45,820 nt of DNA, taken from a bacterium (lineage in GTDB: Bacteria; Electryoneota; AABM5-125-24; Hatepunaeales; Hatepunaeaceae). The notes under the pieces are model-generated. The model was not told the origin of the DNA. It did no database searches and was given only the letters and a program-made list of their open reading frames with translations. The stretch covers positions 1 to 45,820 of the forward strand of contig JALGVR010000009.1 in the NCBI GenBank assembly GCA_025774605.1, written 5' to 3'. Within the stretch, counting starts at the first letter, position 1; every line of letters starts with the position of its first letter. A program made the position numbers and the translations under genes. Below are positions 16,686 to 27,413 of this stretch, in pieces.

Positions 16686-18038
16686 TCAGTAACGCCTGAT
16701 CCTGACATGGCGGCTCCGCTTGCCCGGTTTACCGGAATTCGAGGCGGCTTCGCCTGCGGGCGGAGACGATTTCACCTGCGGCATTCCTCTTCCGCCCTGG
16801 AGCGTCGGATCAACCAGGGCAACGGTTGCATCCTTATCCAGTCCGTCTTCGATGATCACGAAATTGTCGTTGCGCCGTCCCAATGTAACCTCGCGCTCCC
16901 TGAACCCTGAACCGGCTTTTTCCCAGACGATCTTCCCGCCATCCTTAACAAAAACCGCCTCAATCGGAAGCCACATTTTATCCGGAATCCTGTCAACAAT
17001 GATGCGCGCCGTGGCGGACATGCCCGGTCTAAGCAACGGATCCGATTCCCTTATCCTGACATTGACGTCAAAGACCCTGGCTTCAGACACACCCTCCTCG
17101 ACATTCGCCAGCACCGCGACTTCGACGACCTCGCCGTGAAAGGTCGGTTCGGGATAAGCGTCCAGCTTGACCTCGACCTCCTGTCCCACCTTGACCTTGC
17201 TGATATCCACTTCGCTGACCGATGTTTCGACCAGCATCACCGACAGGTCGGGAAGCTCGATCAACGCCATGCCGCGCCAGGGCGTGTCCCCAACCTTCAG
17301 CTTGGACATCTCCCCCCCCTTCCAGAACTCCTTGTAGATCACCAGTCCCGGAGCGGGCGCGTTGATTCTGAGCCTGTTCAAATCCCGCTTGCTCTTCGCC
17401 AGGTCATTCTCAGCCTGCCTGATCTTCAGCTCCAGCGAACGGACATCCGCCGAGTCGATCTGGCGCTGGGCTACAACCTGCTGCCGCGCCTGTTCCAGTG
17501 AAATCTCCGCCTGCCTCAGGCTCAACCTGCCCTCTTCTATCCTCTTGTCGGCCTCGAATTTCATCTGCTCGAGCCGCAGTTCGGCAAGACGATAGCTTGC
17601 CTCGGCATTCTTTACCGACGATTCGAGGCTTGCCATCTGCGATCTGATCGAAGCCAGTGAACGGGTGAGGTTCGAGCGGGCGATATCGAGGTCAGCCTGC
17701 CGGTCGTCTATAACCCGTTTCAGCTCCGTCGTGTCAAACTGGATGAGAAAATCGCCCTCCTTCACCTGCACACCTTCAGGCACAAGATCAATAATCTGCA
17801 GGTTCGTCCGCACCGGAGGCGACGACACCGTAACTGAATTCTCAGCCCGCAGCCTTCCCGTCTCCTTGAGGTCGATCACGAATTCACCGGACTGGACAGG
17901 CGCGGTCGGCAGATCAGGACCGCCACCCGGGATAACAATCCAGGCAATCAACAGGATAACGCCTGTTAAAAGTACTATTCTCAACCAGCGCGGCAGACGA
18001 CGCCACCGATCGCTAACGGGATTGAAGCGCAAATTCAA
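16686..18038 (-). CDS. HlyD/MacA-type periplasmic adaptor subunit
   Basis: The 450-residue protein uses a TTG start overlapping the miaA stop by four bases. It has an N-terminal anchor helix (about 20-36, IVLLTGVILLIAWIVIP), a split biotinyl-lipoyl domain (VPEGVQVKEGDFLIQFD ... RINAPAPGLVIYKEFW), a long coiled-coil hairpin (about 105-215, Glu/Arg/Leu-rich), then beta-barrel and membrane-proximal domains (VGQEVEVKLDAYPEPTFHGEVVEVA; LLRPGMSATARIIVDRIPDKMWLP). The tail is Pro/Lys/Arg-rich and disordered. It would bridge the MacB-like permease and the TolC channel encoded downstream. Translational coupling to miaA is probably a by-product of gene packing. Confidence 0.9.
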   Translation of the reverse strand: MNLRFNPVSDRWRRLPRWLRIVLLTGVILLIAWIVIPGGGPDLPTAPVQSGEFVIDLKETGRLRAENSVTVSSPPVRTNLQIIDLVPEGVQVKEGDFLIQFDTTELKRVIDDRQADLDIARSNLTRSLASIRSQMASLESSVKNAEASYRLAELRLEQMKFEADKRIEEGRLSLRQAEISLEQARQQVVAQRQIDSADVRSLELKIRQAENDLAKSKRDLNRLRINAPAPGLVIYKEFWKGGEMSKLKVGDTPWRGMALIELPDLSVMLVETSVSEVDISKVKVGQEVEVKLDAYPEPTFHGEVVEVAVLANVEEGVSEARVFDVNVRIRESDPLLRPGMSATARIIVDRIPDKMWLPIEAVFVKDGGKIVWEKAGSGFREREVTLGRRNDNFVIIEDGLDKDATVALVDPTLQGGRGMPQVKSSPPAGEAASNSGKPGKRSRHVRIRRY

Positions 18039-19039
18039 ACCGGATTATCCATAACCATACCACCCCTGATGCCAATTCGCTCGAGATGTTCCAAAATCCG
18101 CTGCGACCAACTCCGCGGAGCCCCGGAACCGGATCCCTGCAACCAGACGACGCGTTCGTCAGCCCTGAACCAGGTGAGCTGACGCCTGGCGAACCGCCTG
18201 GTGGAAACTACTATCCTGTCCCTCGCACTGTCAAAATCCGTCGCGCCTTTCAGAAAAGCAACGACATCCCTGTATCCAACGGCTTCCACGATGGAGGGCG
18301 GCAACCTGTCAAATCCTCCGTAGCGGCTTGTCAGGATTTTCACCTCATCCGTCCAGCCGTTCCGCAGCATCGAATCGACACGCGCCGCGATCATCGCATG
18401 AAGCTCGAGGCGCGGCCGGGTAAGTCCGAAGAACAGCGGACGGCACCAATCGCGGTCGGGCTGGCTCTCGTGCCATGAGCTGAAGCTCCTGCCGGTTGTT
18501 TCCCATACTTCCAGCGCACGCGCCAACCGTTTTCGGTCCCCGGGCCCCACATTTTCAGCATACTCCGGATCTATCAGGCGCAGCTCATCGAGCATGGCGT
18601 CCATGCCGCGACGATCGATCCGGCTCTCGATTTCAATACGGACATGAGGATCGGGCGGCGGGATCGGCGCCAGACCGTCGATCAACGCCCGGATGTACAA
18701 ACCGGAGCCGCCGACGACGAGCGGCACTTTACCGCGCCTGATGATCCTCTCGATAACCTGCCTCCCCAGCCGGGCGTATTCCCCCGCCGACATTCTGACA
18801 TGCGGTTCAATCGTCCCGACCAGATGATGTGGAACGCGCACCAGTTCATCGGCTGACGGCGCCCCCGATCCGACAGCCATGCCGCGATAGAGCTGCCGCG
18901 AGTCCGCCGAGACTACCTCACCACCGACCGCTTCAGTCACCAGAAGAGCCGCCGCGGTCTTGCCGACCGCGGTGGGCCCGACGATGACCGGAATTAGCGG
19001 CAGGTCATTACTGCCCGATGGGGTTGCCGAAAGATCCAT
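18035..19039 (-). CDS. miaA: tRNA dimethylallyltransferase
   Basis: MiaA adds a dimethylallyl group to N6 of A37 in tRNAs reading UNN codons, in the cytoplasm. The 334-residue protein shows the P-loop GPTAVGKT (about 21-28), the DSRQLYRGMAVGSGAPS motif (T(G/A)KP in most members, here GSGAPS), VPHHLVGTIEP, and PLVVGGSGLYIRALIDGL, then the C-terminal RLARALEVWETTGRSFS and RFARRQLTWFR. All are standard. Upstream, mutL follows in the usual mutL-miaA order with a 73-bp gap; downstream it overlaps the adaptor gene. The 'SGAPSA' in place of 'GTAKPS' is a mild oddity. Confidence 0.95.
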   Translation of the reverse strand: MDLSATPSGSNDLPLIPVIVGPTAVGKTAAALLVTEAVGGEVVSADSRQLYRGMAVGSGAPSADELVRVPHHLVGTIEPHVRMSAGEYARLGRQVIERIIRRGKVPLVVGGSGLYIRALIDGLAPIPPPDPHVRIEIESRIDRRGMDAMLDELRLIDPEYAENVGPGDRKRLARALEVWETTGRSFSSWHESQPDRDWCRPLFFGLTRPRLELHAMIAARVDSMLRNGWTDEVKILTSRYGGFDRLPPSIVEAVGYRDVVAFLKGATDFDSARDRIVVSTRRFARRQLTWFRADERVVWLQGSGSGAPRSWSQRILEHLERIGIRGGMVMDNPV

Positions 19040-19112
19040 CCTGACGTTTACAGTTGATAAAACACTAATCTTGAATCAATTATCCAGTCATGCAGGAAGA
19101 AAACCGCATGCT

Positions 19113-20944
<1,832 letters not shown>

Positions 20945-20948
<4 letters not shown>

Positions 20949-21211
20949 CTATCGATCCCGGACGCGCCGCCGGCAGCGTTATCGACCGTGAGCACCGGCG
21001 GTCTGGTGGAGGGTCTGATCCCACCAAGGGCAATAATGATCAGCGCGATTATGACCAGCAGGATCATCGACACCCAGGGCATCCGGCTCCGTTCGTGGGG
21101 ATCATAAACAGTACTACGACGGAACTTTATGCGCTTTTCATCTTCCGGTTTGTAGTAAAAGGGTCGAAACCGGAACCGCCGCGGTTCAATTTTGGTAAAG
21201 AAAAATCCCAT
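20945..21211 (-). CDS. Small single-pass membrane protein, unknown function
   Basis: The 88-residue protein begins MGFFFTKIEPRRFRFRPFYY with AAGGA before the ATG. A basic, aromatic N-terminal half (about 1-45) is followed by one hydrophobic helix (about 47-64, WVSMILLVIIALIIIALGG) and a short Pro/Gly tail. The Arg/Lys-rich side suggests the N terminus stays in the cytoplasm. It starts 9 bp after the site-2-protease-like gene and overlaps mutL by ATGA, so it is a genuine translated gene despite its size. I do not recognise a named family; homologs beside mutL would be worth collecting. Confidence 0.75.
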
Positions 21212-21220
21212 GTTCCATCC

Positions 21221-21853
21221 TTAGAAGAGCGTCACCTCCCCGGTAAACAGGCTGTAGAACAGCCTTGACAGCTTGAAGATGGGGCTGAAAAAAAAGACGC
21301 CGGTATACCTGCCAAAGAAGAACAGGCCGATAATTACAATCCAACCGATCCGTTCGAACGCTTCCCACTTCGCGAGATACTGCAACGGTATCAGCCCGCC
21401 GACAACCTTGGAGCCGTCCAGAGGCGGGATCGGAATCAGGTTGAAGAAAGCCAGCATCAGGTTGATAAAGACGGTGAAGGCGAGCATCAGGTGCGGTATC
21501 GAGAACTGATCGATTATCCCGCTGATAACCATGAATTTCTGACACATGCCGGTGATCAGCGCAAGCAGGATGTTGGCGCCCGGTCCGGCGAGCGAAACCC
21601 AGATCATGTCACGACGGGGATTGCGAAAATAGGACGGATTGACGGGCACCGGTTTCGCCCAGCCGAAGTGGAAGATCAGCAGCGCCAACGTTCCAACCAG
21701 GTCAAGGTGCGCCAGAGGGTTGAGCGTCAGCCTCCCCATATTACGCGCCGTCGGATCGCCGAGACGGAAGGCGATGAATCCATGGGCGAACTCATGAACG
21801 GTCAACGCCAGCAATATCGATGGTATGAACAGGATTAACTGGGCGATGTTCAA
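21221..21853 (-). CDS. Site-2 protease-like zinc metalloprotease (M50 family)
   Basis: The start is probably the TTG at 21853. The 210-residue polytopic protein carries HEFAHG (about 20-25, the HExxH zinc site) in the first helix, followed by FRLGDPTARNMGRLTLNPLAHLD. The second motif NLIPIPPLDGSKV (about 147-159) supplies the third zinc ligand. This matches the short YwhC/group III M50 members without a PDZ domain. Such enzymes cut within or near the membrane; the substrate is unknown. It is first in the leftward run with the small membrane protein, mutL and miaA. The region upstream is repeat-rich with no obvious promoter. Confidence 0.9.
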   Translation of the reverse strand: MNIAQLILFIPSILLALTVHEFAHGFIAFRLGDPTARNMGRLTLNPLAHLDLVGTLALLIFHFGWAKPVPVNPSYFRNPRRDMIWVSLAGPGANILLALITGMCQKFMVISGIIDQFSIPHLMLAFTVFINLMLAFFNLIPIPPLDGSKVVGGLIPLQYLAKWEAFERIGWIVIIGLFFFGRYTGVFFFSPIFKLSRLFYSLFTGEVTLF

Positions 21854-21964
21854 ATATTAACCCGCTTTTAGAAAATAAATGTTTACTTGGCGCCTGGTGA
21901 AGGAGTACTCCGTTTCCAGGATTGTATCCCGCATCGTCACCATTTCCATGGTCAAATCTCACGC

Positions 21965-22020
21965 TGTCATTCCCGCCAAGGACATGTCCCACACCGTCAT
22001 TCCTGCGAAGGCAGGAATCC
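21965..22020. repeat. REP-like dispersed palindrome (two partial copies)
   Basis: GTCATTCCTGCGAAGGCAGG with AATCC (21996-22020) is a small palindrome (ATTCCTGC/GCAGGAAT). A partial copy GTCATTCCCGCC precedes it at 21965. The same motif family recurs at 39.8-40.1 kb and 44.1-44.8 kb. Confidence 0.8.
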
Positions 22021-22050
22021 ACTGTTCACAAGCATGGTTTCTCTCTGGTT

Positions 22051-22284
22051 ACCTGCCTGCGCAGGTATGACAAGTTGGTTACCTGCCTGCGCAGGTATGA
22101 CAAGCCGGATACCTGCCTGCGCAGGTATGACAAGTTGGATACCTGCCTGCGCAGGTATGACAAGCTGGATACCTGCCTGCGCAGGTATGACAAGCCGGAT
22201 ACCTGCCTGCGCAGGTATGACAAGCCGGATACCTGCCTGCGCAGGTATGACAAGCCGGTTACCTGCCTGCGCAGGTATGACACC
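22051..22284. repeat. 30-bp tandem array, eight copies
   Basis: Eight units of ACCTGCCTGCGCAGGTATGA followed in seven by CAAG and a variable hexamer (TTGGTT, CCGGAT, TTGGAT, CTGGAT...). Each unit holds the hairpin ACCTGC-CTGC-GCAGGT. In three frames it encodes decapeptide repeats, of which PACAGMT is the widely seen by-product of REP-like repeats. It lies in the 640-bp gap between the M50 protease and queA, which holds no gene. The interval 22286-22497 is AT-rich and shows nothing else. Confidence 0.95.
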
Positions 22285-22497
22285 CGGCGGACTTCTCCTA
22301 CAGGCGCTAATTCGTAATGGTCGATTTAATTCAACTCAATTACAGCATATAAATATATAAGCGATAACTTCAATAGTCAAAGATTTTAGCTCGCTGCCAC
22401 TCCAAGCCGGTAATAACTCCCCCTTAAGCACGACTCCTCCCGCTCCAGCATCCTGTAACCGTCCCGTTCAGGAACATGTTGAACAGACCGGCTTCGA

Positions 22498-23553
22498 TCA
22501 GATAATCAACATCGCGTCGCCGTAGCTGTAGAAACGATAACCCTCATCGAGGGCGGTTTGATAGGCGAGATTTAACAGGTCCCAACCGATAAACGCCGCC
22601 ACCAACTGAAGAAGTGTGGAATCAGGTCGATGGAAGTTCGTCAGCAGGCGGTCGACAACCTTGAAGTTGTACGGTGGATGGATGAACAGGTCAGCGACCC
22701 GTTCACCGCCGGTCAGGGGCAGTTTTTCATTCGCGGCGTCTTCAAGCGCACGCACCACCGTCGTTCCCACCACCGTCACCCGCCGGCCGGACAGCCGGGC
22801 GTGGTTGATCGATTCAGCGGTCTGTGCCGGTATATGATACCTCTCCTCGTGCATCCGGTGGCGTGCAAGCTCATCGGTTCGAATCGGGATAAACGTCCCC
22901 AGACCGACATCCAGCGTCAGTTTCACGATATCGCAACGCCGGGCTTCAAGCTCGTTAAAGAGCCGGCGCGTGAAGTGTAAGCCCGCCGTGGGCGCGGCGA
23001 CCGATCCGGCCCGCCGGGCATAGGTCGTCTGGTAGCGCTGAACATCGAGCGCTTCCGGTTTCCTCTTGATGTAGGGAGGAAGCGGCGGAGCCCCATGACG
23101 CTCCAGCCACGGCAGAAAGGATTCATCTCCGTCTCCGGATGACCATATACCCCGCCATCTTCCCTCAGAATCCTTGCCCAGCAACCGCAGCGCGGCTCCA
23201 GCGGGCAGTGAGATCCTCAGCTCTGGTCTGAGACGCCTTCCCGGTTTGATCAACACAGACACCTCCCCTCCCGAATCGATACTCGAACCGTCGGTCGTCA
23301 GGAAAAGGAGGCTGACTTCGCCGCCGCCGGGACGATGCCCGGTCACATTCGCCGGCAGAACCCGCGTCTCGTTGACCACGATCAGGTCGCCGTCGACCTG
23401 CTCGACCAGGCTGCGGAAAGTCCCGATGTCCTCGACAAGCCCGTTCCCTCGATCCACCAACAGCAACCGTGACGAATCACGTTTGTCGGCGGGATATTGA
23501 GCCGTGCGATACTCCGGCACGATCACTTCAAACTCCGGTGGTATCCTGCTCAT
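22498..23553 (-). CDS. queA: S-adenosylmethionine:tRNA ribosyltransferase-isomerase
   Basis: QueA transfers and isomerises the ribosyl part of SAM onto 7-aminomethyl-7-deazaguanine in tRNA, giving epoxyqueuosine. The 351-residue protein has YPADKRDSSRLLLVDR, VVNETRVLPANVTGHR (usually NDTRV-PARL-G-K), APTAGLHFTRRLFNEL, TLDVGLGTFIPIR, HRMHEERYHIP, VVGTTVVRALE, LFIHPPYNFKVVDRLLTNFHRPDSTLLQLVAAF and YRFYSYGDAMLI, all of the conserved blocks. It is transcribed away from lpxH. No other queuosine gene is in the window. Confidence 0.96.
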   Translation of the reverse strand: MSRIPPEFEVIVPEYRTAQYPADKRDSSRLLLVDRGNGLVEDIGTFRSLVEQVDGDLIVVNETRVLPANVTGHRPGGGEVSLLFLTTDGSSIDSGGEVSVLIKPGRRLRPELRISLPAGAALRLLGKDSEGRWRGIWSSGDGDESFLPWLERHGAPPLPPYIKRKPEALDVQRYQTTYARRAGSVAAPTAGLHFTRRLFNELEARRCDIVKLTLDVGLGTFIPIRTDELARHRMHEERYHIPAQTAESINHARLSGRRVTVVGTTVVRALEDAANEKLPLTGGERVADLFIHPPYNFKVVDRLLTNFHRPDSTLLQLVAAFIGWDLLNLAYQTALDEGYRFYSYGDAMLII

Positions 23554-23584
23554 GTGATATTCAGGCTTAAAAACACCGCATCCC

Positions 23585-23613
23585 TTGACATGTTTAATTT
23601 ATTATGGTAATAT
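23585..23613 (+). promoter_or_regulatory. sigma70-like promoter for the lpxH-PBP-HAD operon
   Basis: TTGACA (23585-23590), 17 bp, TAATAT (23608-23613), in the queA/lpxH divergent gap. The track ORF start at 23585 is the TTG of this -35 box, so the true start codon must lie downstream. Confidence 0.65.
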
Positions 23614-23662
23614 ACATAGTTTAACCATTTGGGGCTGTAAAGGCAATCCAATCCAGCGATCA

Positions 23663-24427
23663 ATGGACGAAACAGCGCAACATCCTCGGATGCACGGATA
23701 TAGATCACCGGTCTATTTCCTGTCCGATTGTCACCTGCCGCTGATAGCCAAACCCGGCCAGGAATCGTGGGTTCCGACCGTGGTTCGATTCCTGCGTGAG
23801 AAGGCATCTTCAGCCAGGACACTCTTCCTGGTGGGCGATATATTCGACTTCTGGTTCGAGTGGCGGCATTCAATTCCGGCGGCGGCGTTCCCGGTGCTCG
23901 CCGAGCTGAACAAAATGGTACAACAAGGCGTTGAAATATCATACATGGCGGGTAATCATGACGGTCACGTCGGGAGATTCCTGGAGACCGAGGTCGGACT
24001 GACGGCGACGCGCCGGTCGATCGATGCTGAGATCGACGGCAAGCGGTTCCACATCCTCCACGGCGACGGAATTGCCCTCGACGACAGAGGCTACCGCATA
24101 TTGCGCAGCCTCGTGCGCTGGAGACCGACCGAGGCGATTTACAAGCTCGTCCATCCCGACTTCGGCATCTGGTTCGCGCACAAGGTTTCCAGGTACTCCC
24201 GCGTGACGGGTGGAAACCCGAAGGTCACCGGTCTGGGTCCTTACCGGGACTATGCGGAGCGGAAGTTAAACGAGGGGTTCAACTATGTCATCATGGGGCA
24301 CGTTCATGAATCGGGCGTCTTCGATCATCCAAACGGCGGCTTCTACGCCATAGGCGACTGGATAAACCGGCACAGTTACGGTGTTTTTGAGAACGGCGGG
24401 ATGAAGCTGGAATTTTTTAAGGATTAA
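23663..24427 (+). CDS. lpxH: UDP-2,3-diacylglucosamine pyrophosphohydrolase-like (LpxH) phosphoesterase
   Basis: LpxH hydrolyses UDP-2,3-diacylglucosamine to lipid X in lipid A synthesis at the inner face of the cytoplasmic membrane. The 254-residue reading from the ATG at 23663 (or 245 from 23690) has all calcineurin-like metal motifs: FLSDCHLP (D-x-H), VGDIFDFWFEW, MAGNHDG, LHGDGI and MGHVHESG. FDFWFEW and the long helical insert (RILRSLVRWRPTEAIYKLVHPDFG) match LpxH and its close homologs. No good ribosome site decides between the two ATGs. It lies 9 bp before the PBP gene under a strong-looking promoter. LpxH-like paralogs of unknown substrate are the alternative. Confidence 0.8.
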   Translation: MDETAQHPRMHGYRSPVYFLSDCHLPLIAKPGQESWVPTVVRFLREKASSARTLFLVGDIFDFWFEWRHSIPAAAFPVLAELNKMVQQGVEISYMAGNHDGHVGRFLETEVGLTATRRSIDAEIDGKRFHILHGDGIALDDRGYRILRSLVRWRPTEAIYKLVHPDFGIWFAHKVSRYSRVTGGNPKVTGLGPYRDYAERKLNEGFNYVIMGHVHESGVFDHPNGGFYAIGDWINRHSYGVFENGGMKLEFFKD

Positions 24428-24436
24428 CAGAAATTC

Positions 24437-26614
24437 ATGTTAAAAAATATCCTGCGCTTCATACTGAAATCAATCCGAAAATGCTGGCTCGGACTCGGAC
24501 CCAACGACTTCGTCCGCAGCATCAGTGCGGGCATAATCGTGATGATCATCGGCATCAGCGGTATTGGGCTGCTGCTCTGGTCGCTGTCGTCGAACCTGCC
24601 GGATCTCGAAAGGCTGAAGGACTATGAGCCGCGCCTTACCACCCGCATCCTCGACCGCAACGGTGAAACGCTGCTCGAGTTGTACAGCCAGCGCCGGATT
24701 CTGGTTCCGCTGGACAGCGTTCCCCAGCATACGATCGACGCCATACTCACCATCGAGGATACACGATTCTATCACCACTGGGGGCTGGATCTGTTCGGCA
24801 TAATCCGCGCCGCGGCGATCGATATCGCCTCCCTCAGCCTCAAGCAGGGCGCCTCGACCGTCACCCAGCAACTGGCGCGTGATCTTTATCTCCACAAGAG
24901 ACGCACGTTCGGTCGAAAGATCCAGGAGACGATGGCTTCCGTCCAGATCGAGCGCAACTATTCCAAGGACGAGATCCTCGAGATGTACCTGACCCAGATA
25001 CCGCTCGGTCACGGCGTCTATGGCATCGGCACGGCGGCGAAATTATACTTTGACAAGTCCCCGTCTGAATTGACCCTGGCGGAGTCGGCGCTGCTTGCCG
25101 CGCTGCCCAAGGCGCCGGCTCATTATTCCCCGTATTTCCATCCCGACAAGGCGCTCGGCAGGCGCAACCTGGTGCTGAAGAGGATGCTCGAGGTTGGAGT
25201 GATCGACACCCTGCAATATAACGAGGCGACCGCGGAAACGCTGTCGGTGATCCCGCGGACATCCGGCACATCCTGGGGAACGGCGCCCTATTTCACCGAG
25301 ATGATCCGGCAGAAACTGTCTGATGAAGGAAAGAGGCTCGGCTTCAACTACCTGACCGACGGTCTGACCGTTCATTCAACGCTCGACGCCCGCCTGCAGA
25401 GATTCGCCGAAACCGCCGTTGATACACACCTCGCCGTTCTGCAACCGGTCATCAGGGAACGTTTCATCAAACGCTCACTGGCGGAGATCTGCTCGACCCT
25501 GTACGGCCCGGATGAACCTCCCAATCTGCAGAGGGCTCTGGCGGACAGCGTGCTCATCGATTCGGTTTATCCCGGCCGAGCCATCGTTCAGGTTGCGTTG
25601 GTGGCGATGGATCCGCAAAGCGGTGATATACTGGCGCTCATCGGCGGGCGCGATTTTGCGAGTTCCAAGTTCAACCGCGCCGTCCAGGCGGTTCGTCAAC
25701 CGGGTTCGGTGTTCAAGCCGTTCGCCTATATGGCGGCGATCGACAACGGATATTCCCCGACCTTCGAACTGCTGAACCAGGACGTCGTCCTGACCATGCC
25801 GGACGGAACAAGGTGGGTGCCGCAGAATTACGATCATTCGCACGGGGGACCGACCACACTGCGCGAAGGGCTGCGCAGGTCGCTGAATCTCGTAGCCGCC
25901 AGACTGGTTCAGGAAGTGGTTCCGCCGCGCATGGTGGTGAAGTATGCCCACCAGATGGGAATCACCACGCCGATCGCCGCTGTCGATGCGGTGGCGCTGG
26001 GGTCTTCCGGCACAATACCGCTCGAGATGGTCGCCGCCTTCTCGGTGTTTGCCGCGGGAGGCATCTATCACCAGCCCCGCTCGATCGTGGAAGTCGAAGA
26101 CCGCTTCGGGGAGCGTGTGGCGCGTTATCCGATAGAGCGCAGAGTGGCGGTTTCGGCTGAAACCGCGTACATTATGACCGACATGCTGAGTACCGTAATA
26201 AACCGCGGCACCGGTGGATCCGCCCGCTGGAAGTACAATTTCCGTCAGCCCGCCGCGGGCAAGACCGGAACCACCAACGACTTCACCGACGCCTGGTTCA
26301 TCGGTTTCACGCCGAAGATCGTCTGTGGTGTCTGGGTCGGTCTCGACGACCCGCAGGAGACACTCGGCGCCGGTTATTCCGGCGCCGTCGCCGCCCTGCC
26401 GATCTGGGCGAGATTCATGAAGATGACCTACGATTCACTGGGCTGGGAAGGCGAGAAGTTCGAGATGCCGCCCGGCGTTGTCAAGGTCACCATCTGCCAG
26501 GACACGAAACAGGTCGCCGCGCCCTATTGTCCTCATAAGATTCAGGAGGTTTTTCGCGAGGACGCCAGACCAATGAGGGTATGCACAAAACATCGCAGGA
26601 TGGGTAAATTATGA
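24437..26614 (+). CDS. Class A penicillin-binding protein (PBP1A type), glycosyltransferase plus transpeptidase
   Basis: This bifunctional murein synthase polymerises lipid II and cross-links stem peptides on the periplasmic face. The 725-residue protein has one anchor helix (about 32-50). In the GT51 domain, EDTRFYHHWG (107-116) carries the catalytic Glu, and GASTVTQQLARDLYL, KIQETMASVQIE and LAALPKAPAHYSP follow. The transpeptidase domain shows S424VFK, S482LN and K609TG, the three active-site motifs. A short Cys-containing tail (VTICQDTKQVAAPYCPH) follows, common in FCB members. Its stop overlaps the start of the HAD gene by four bases. Confidence 0.95.
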   Translation: MLKNILRFILKSIRKCWLGLGPNDFVRSISAGIIVMIIGISGIGLLLWSLSSNLPDLERLKDYEPRLTTRILDRNGETLLELYSQRRILVPLDSVPQHTIDAILTIEDTRFYHHWGLDLFGIIRAAAIDIASLSLKQGASTVTQQLARDLYLHKRRTFGRKIQETMASVQIERNYSKDEILEMYLTQIPLGHGVYGIGTAAKLYFDKSPSELTLAESALLAALPKAPAHYSPYFHPDKALGRRNLVLKRMLEVGVIDTLQYNEATAETLSVIPRTSGTSWGTAPYFTEMIRQKLSDEGKRLGFNYLTDGLTVHSTLDARLQRFAETAVDTHLAVLQPVIRERFIKRSLAEICSTLYGPDEPPNLQRALADSVLIDSVYPGRAIVQVALVAMDPQSGDILALIGGRDFASSKFNRAVQAVRQPGSVFKPFAYMAAIDNGYSPTFELLNQDVVLTMPDGTRWVPQNYDHSHGGPTTLREGLRRSLNLVAARLVQEVVPPRMVVKYAHQMGITTPIAAVDAVALGSSGTIPLEMVAAFSVFAAGGIYHQPRSIVEVEDRFGERVARYPIERRVAVSAETAYIMTDMLSTVINRGTGGSARWKYNFRQPAAGKTGTTNDFTDAWFIGFTPKIVCGVWVGLDDPQETLGAGYSGAVAALPIWARFMKMTYDSLGWEGEKFEMPPGVVKVTICQDTKQVAAPYCPHKIQEVFREDARPMRVCTKHRRMGKL

Positions 26615-27324
26615 TTAGAGCGGTCATTTTCGATCTCGATAACACCCTGGTTGACTTTTACCGGATGAAGAAGTCCGCCGTTCGAGCGGCGGTCGATGCA
26701 ATGCTGGACTCCGGACTTGAAGGGAGTTTCGATGAGGCATACGACCATATAATGGGTATATACAAGGATGAGGGGATTGAATACCAGGAGGTCTTCGATC
26801 GCTTCCTCATAGAACGCCACGGCGAAATCAACCACAAGATGCTGGCTGCCGGAGTGGTAGCCTACCGCAGGGCCCGCGACGCGGCGCTGGTGCTCTATCC
26901 CCATGTGACAACGACCCTCACCACGCTCGCCAAGCACGGCATCAAGCTGGCGATCATTACCGACGCGCCGGCCAAGCAGGCCTGGTTGCGACTCTGTTAC
27001 CTGCATCTGCACAACCTGTTTGATGCGGTCATCGTGGCCGAGGAGACCGGCGCCCTTAAACCGTCGCCGTTGCCGTTTCATAAGGCGCTCGAAACCCTGG
27101 AGGTAAAGCCGGAGGAGGCTTTGATGGTGGGAGACTGGCCCGATCGCGACGTGGTCGGCGCCAAGAACGTCGGAATCCGTACCGTGTTTGCCCGTTACGG
27201 CGACCCGCGCGGCGTCGAACATTCCGGCGCCGACTACGAGATCGACGACATCGCCGAGATAATCGGGATCATATTCAAGGATGGAAGGGATGACCCCGGA
27301 CCGCAAGGCTTCCGGACTGCTTGA
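26611..27324 (+). CDS. HAD family hydrolase
   Basis: The 237-residue protein is a haloacid-dehalogenase-type phosphatase: motif I FDLDNTLVDF (about 7-16), a helical cap (about 17-85), motif II LAIITDAP, motif III Lys in ALKPSPLPFHKAL, and motif IV VGDWPDRDVVGAKNVG. TIGR02253-like members use this NTLVDF start. The substrate cannot be told; sugar phosphates or nucleotides are typical. The ATG overlaps the PBP stop (ATGA), placing it in the lpxH-PBP operon. Nothing links it firmly to envelope work. Confidence 0.88.
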   Translation: MIRAVIFDLDNTLVDFYRMKKSAVRAAVDAMLDSGLEGSFDEAYDHIMGIYKDEGIEYQEVFDRFLIERHGEINHKMLAAGVVAYRRARDAALVLYPHVTTTLTTLAKHGIKLAIITDAPAKQAWLRLCYLHLHNLFDAVIVAEETGALKPSPLPFHKALETLEVKPEEALMVGDWPDRDVVGAKNVGIRTVFARYGDPRGVEHSGADYEIDDIAEIIGIIFKDGRDDPGPQGFRTA

Positions 27325-27384
27325 ACGGAGAACCGGGATCTCAGTGTGTTTTGGATAGTCAAGGGGATAAAACGGAGAATATAC

Positions 27385-27413
27385 TTGACAAATGTGCAGT
27401 AGTATTGTATATT
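27385..27413 (+). promoter_or_regulatory. sigma70-like promoter for the small protein-dinB pair
   Basis: TTGACA (27385-27390), 17 bp, TATATT (27408-27413), giving a leader of about 130 nt before the start at 27551. No convincing LexA-type box (GAAC-N4-GTTC or CTG-N10-CAG) is seen next to it, so damage induction is not shown. Confidence 0.65.

Noticed and set aside
22051-22284. CRISPR array
   Set aside because: Repeats are 24 bp with only 6-bp variable parts, so there are no spacers; no cas gene is present.
21887-22360. Repeat protein of PACAGMT units on the plus strand
   Set aside because: Translation of the tandem array in all frames gives periodic peptides; no ribosome site, signal or non-repeat domain supports a gene.
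26542-27306. 254-codon leftward ORF
   Set aside because: Antisense of the HAD gene, which has all four HAD motifs.
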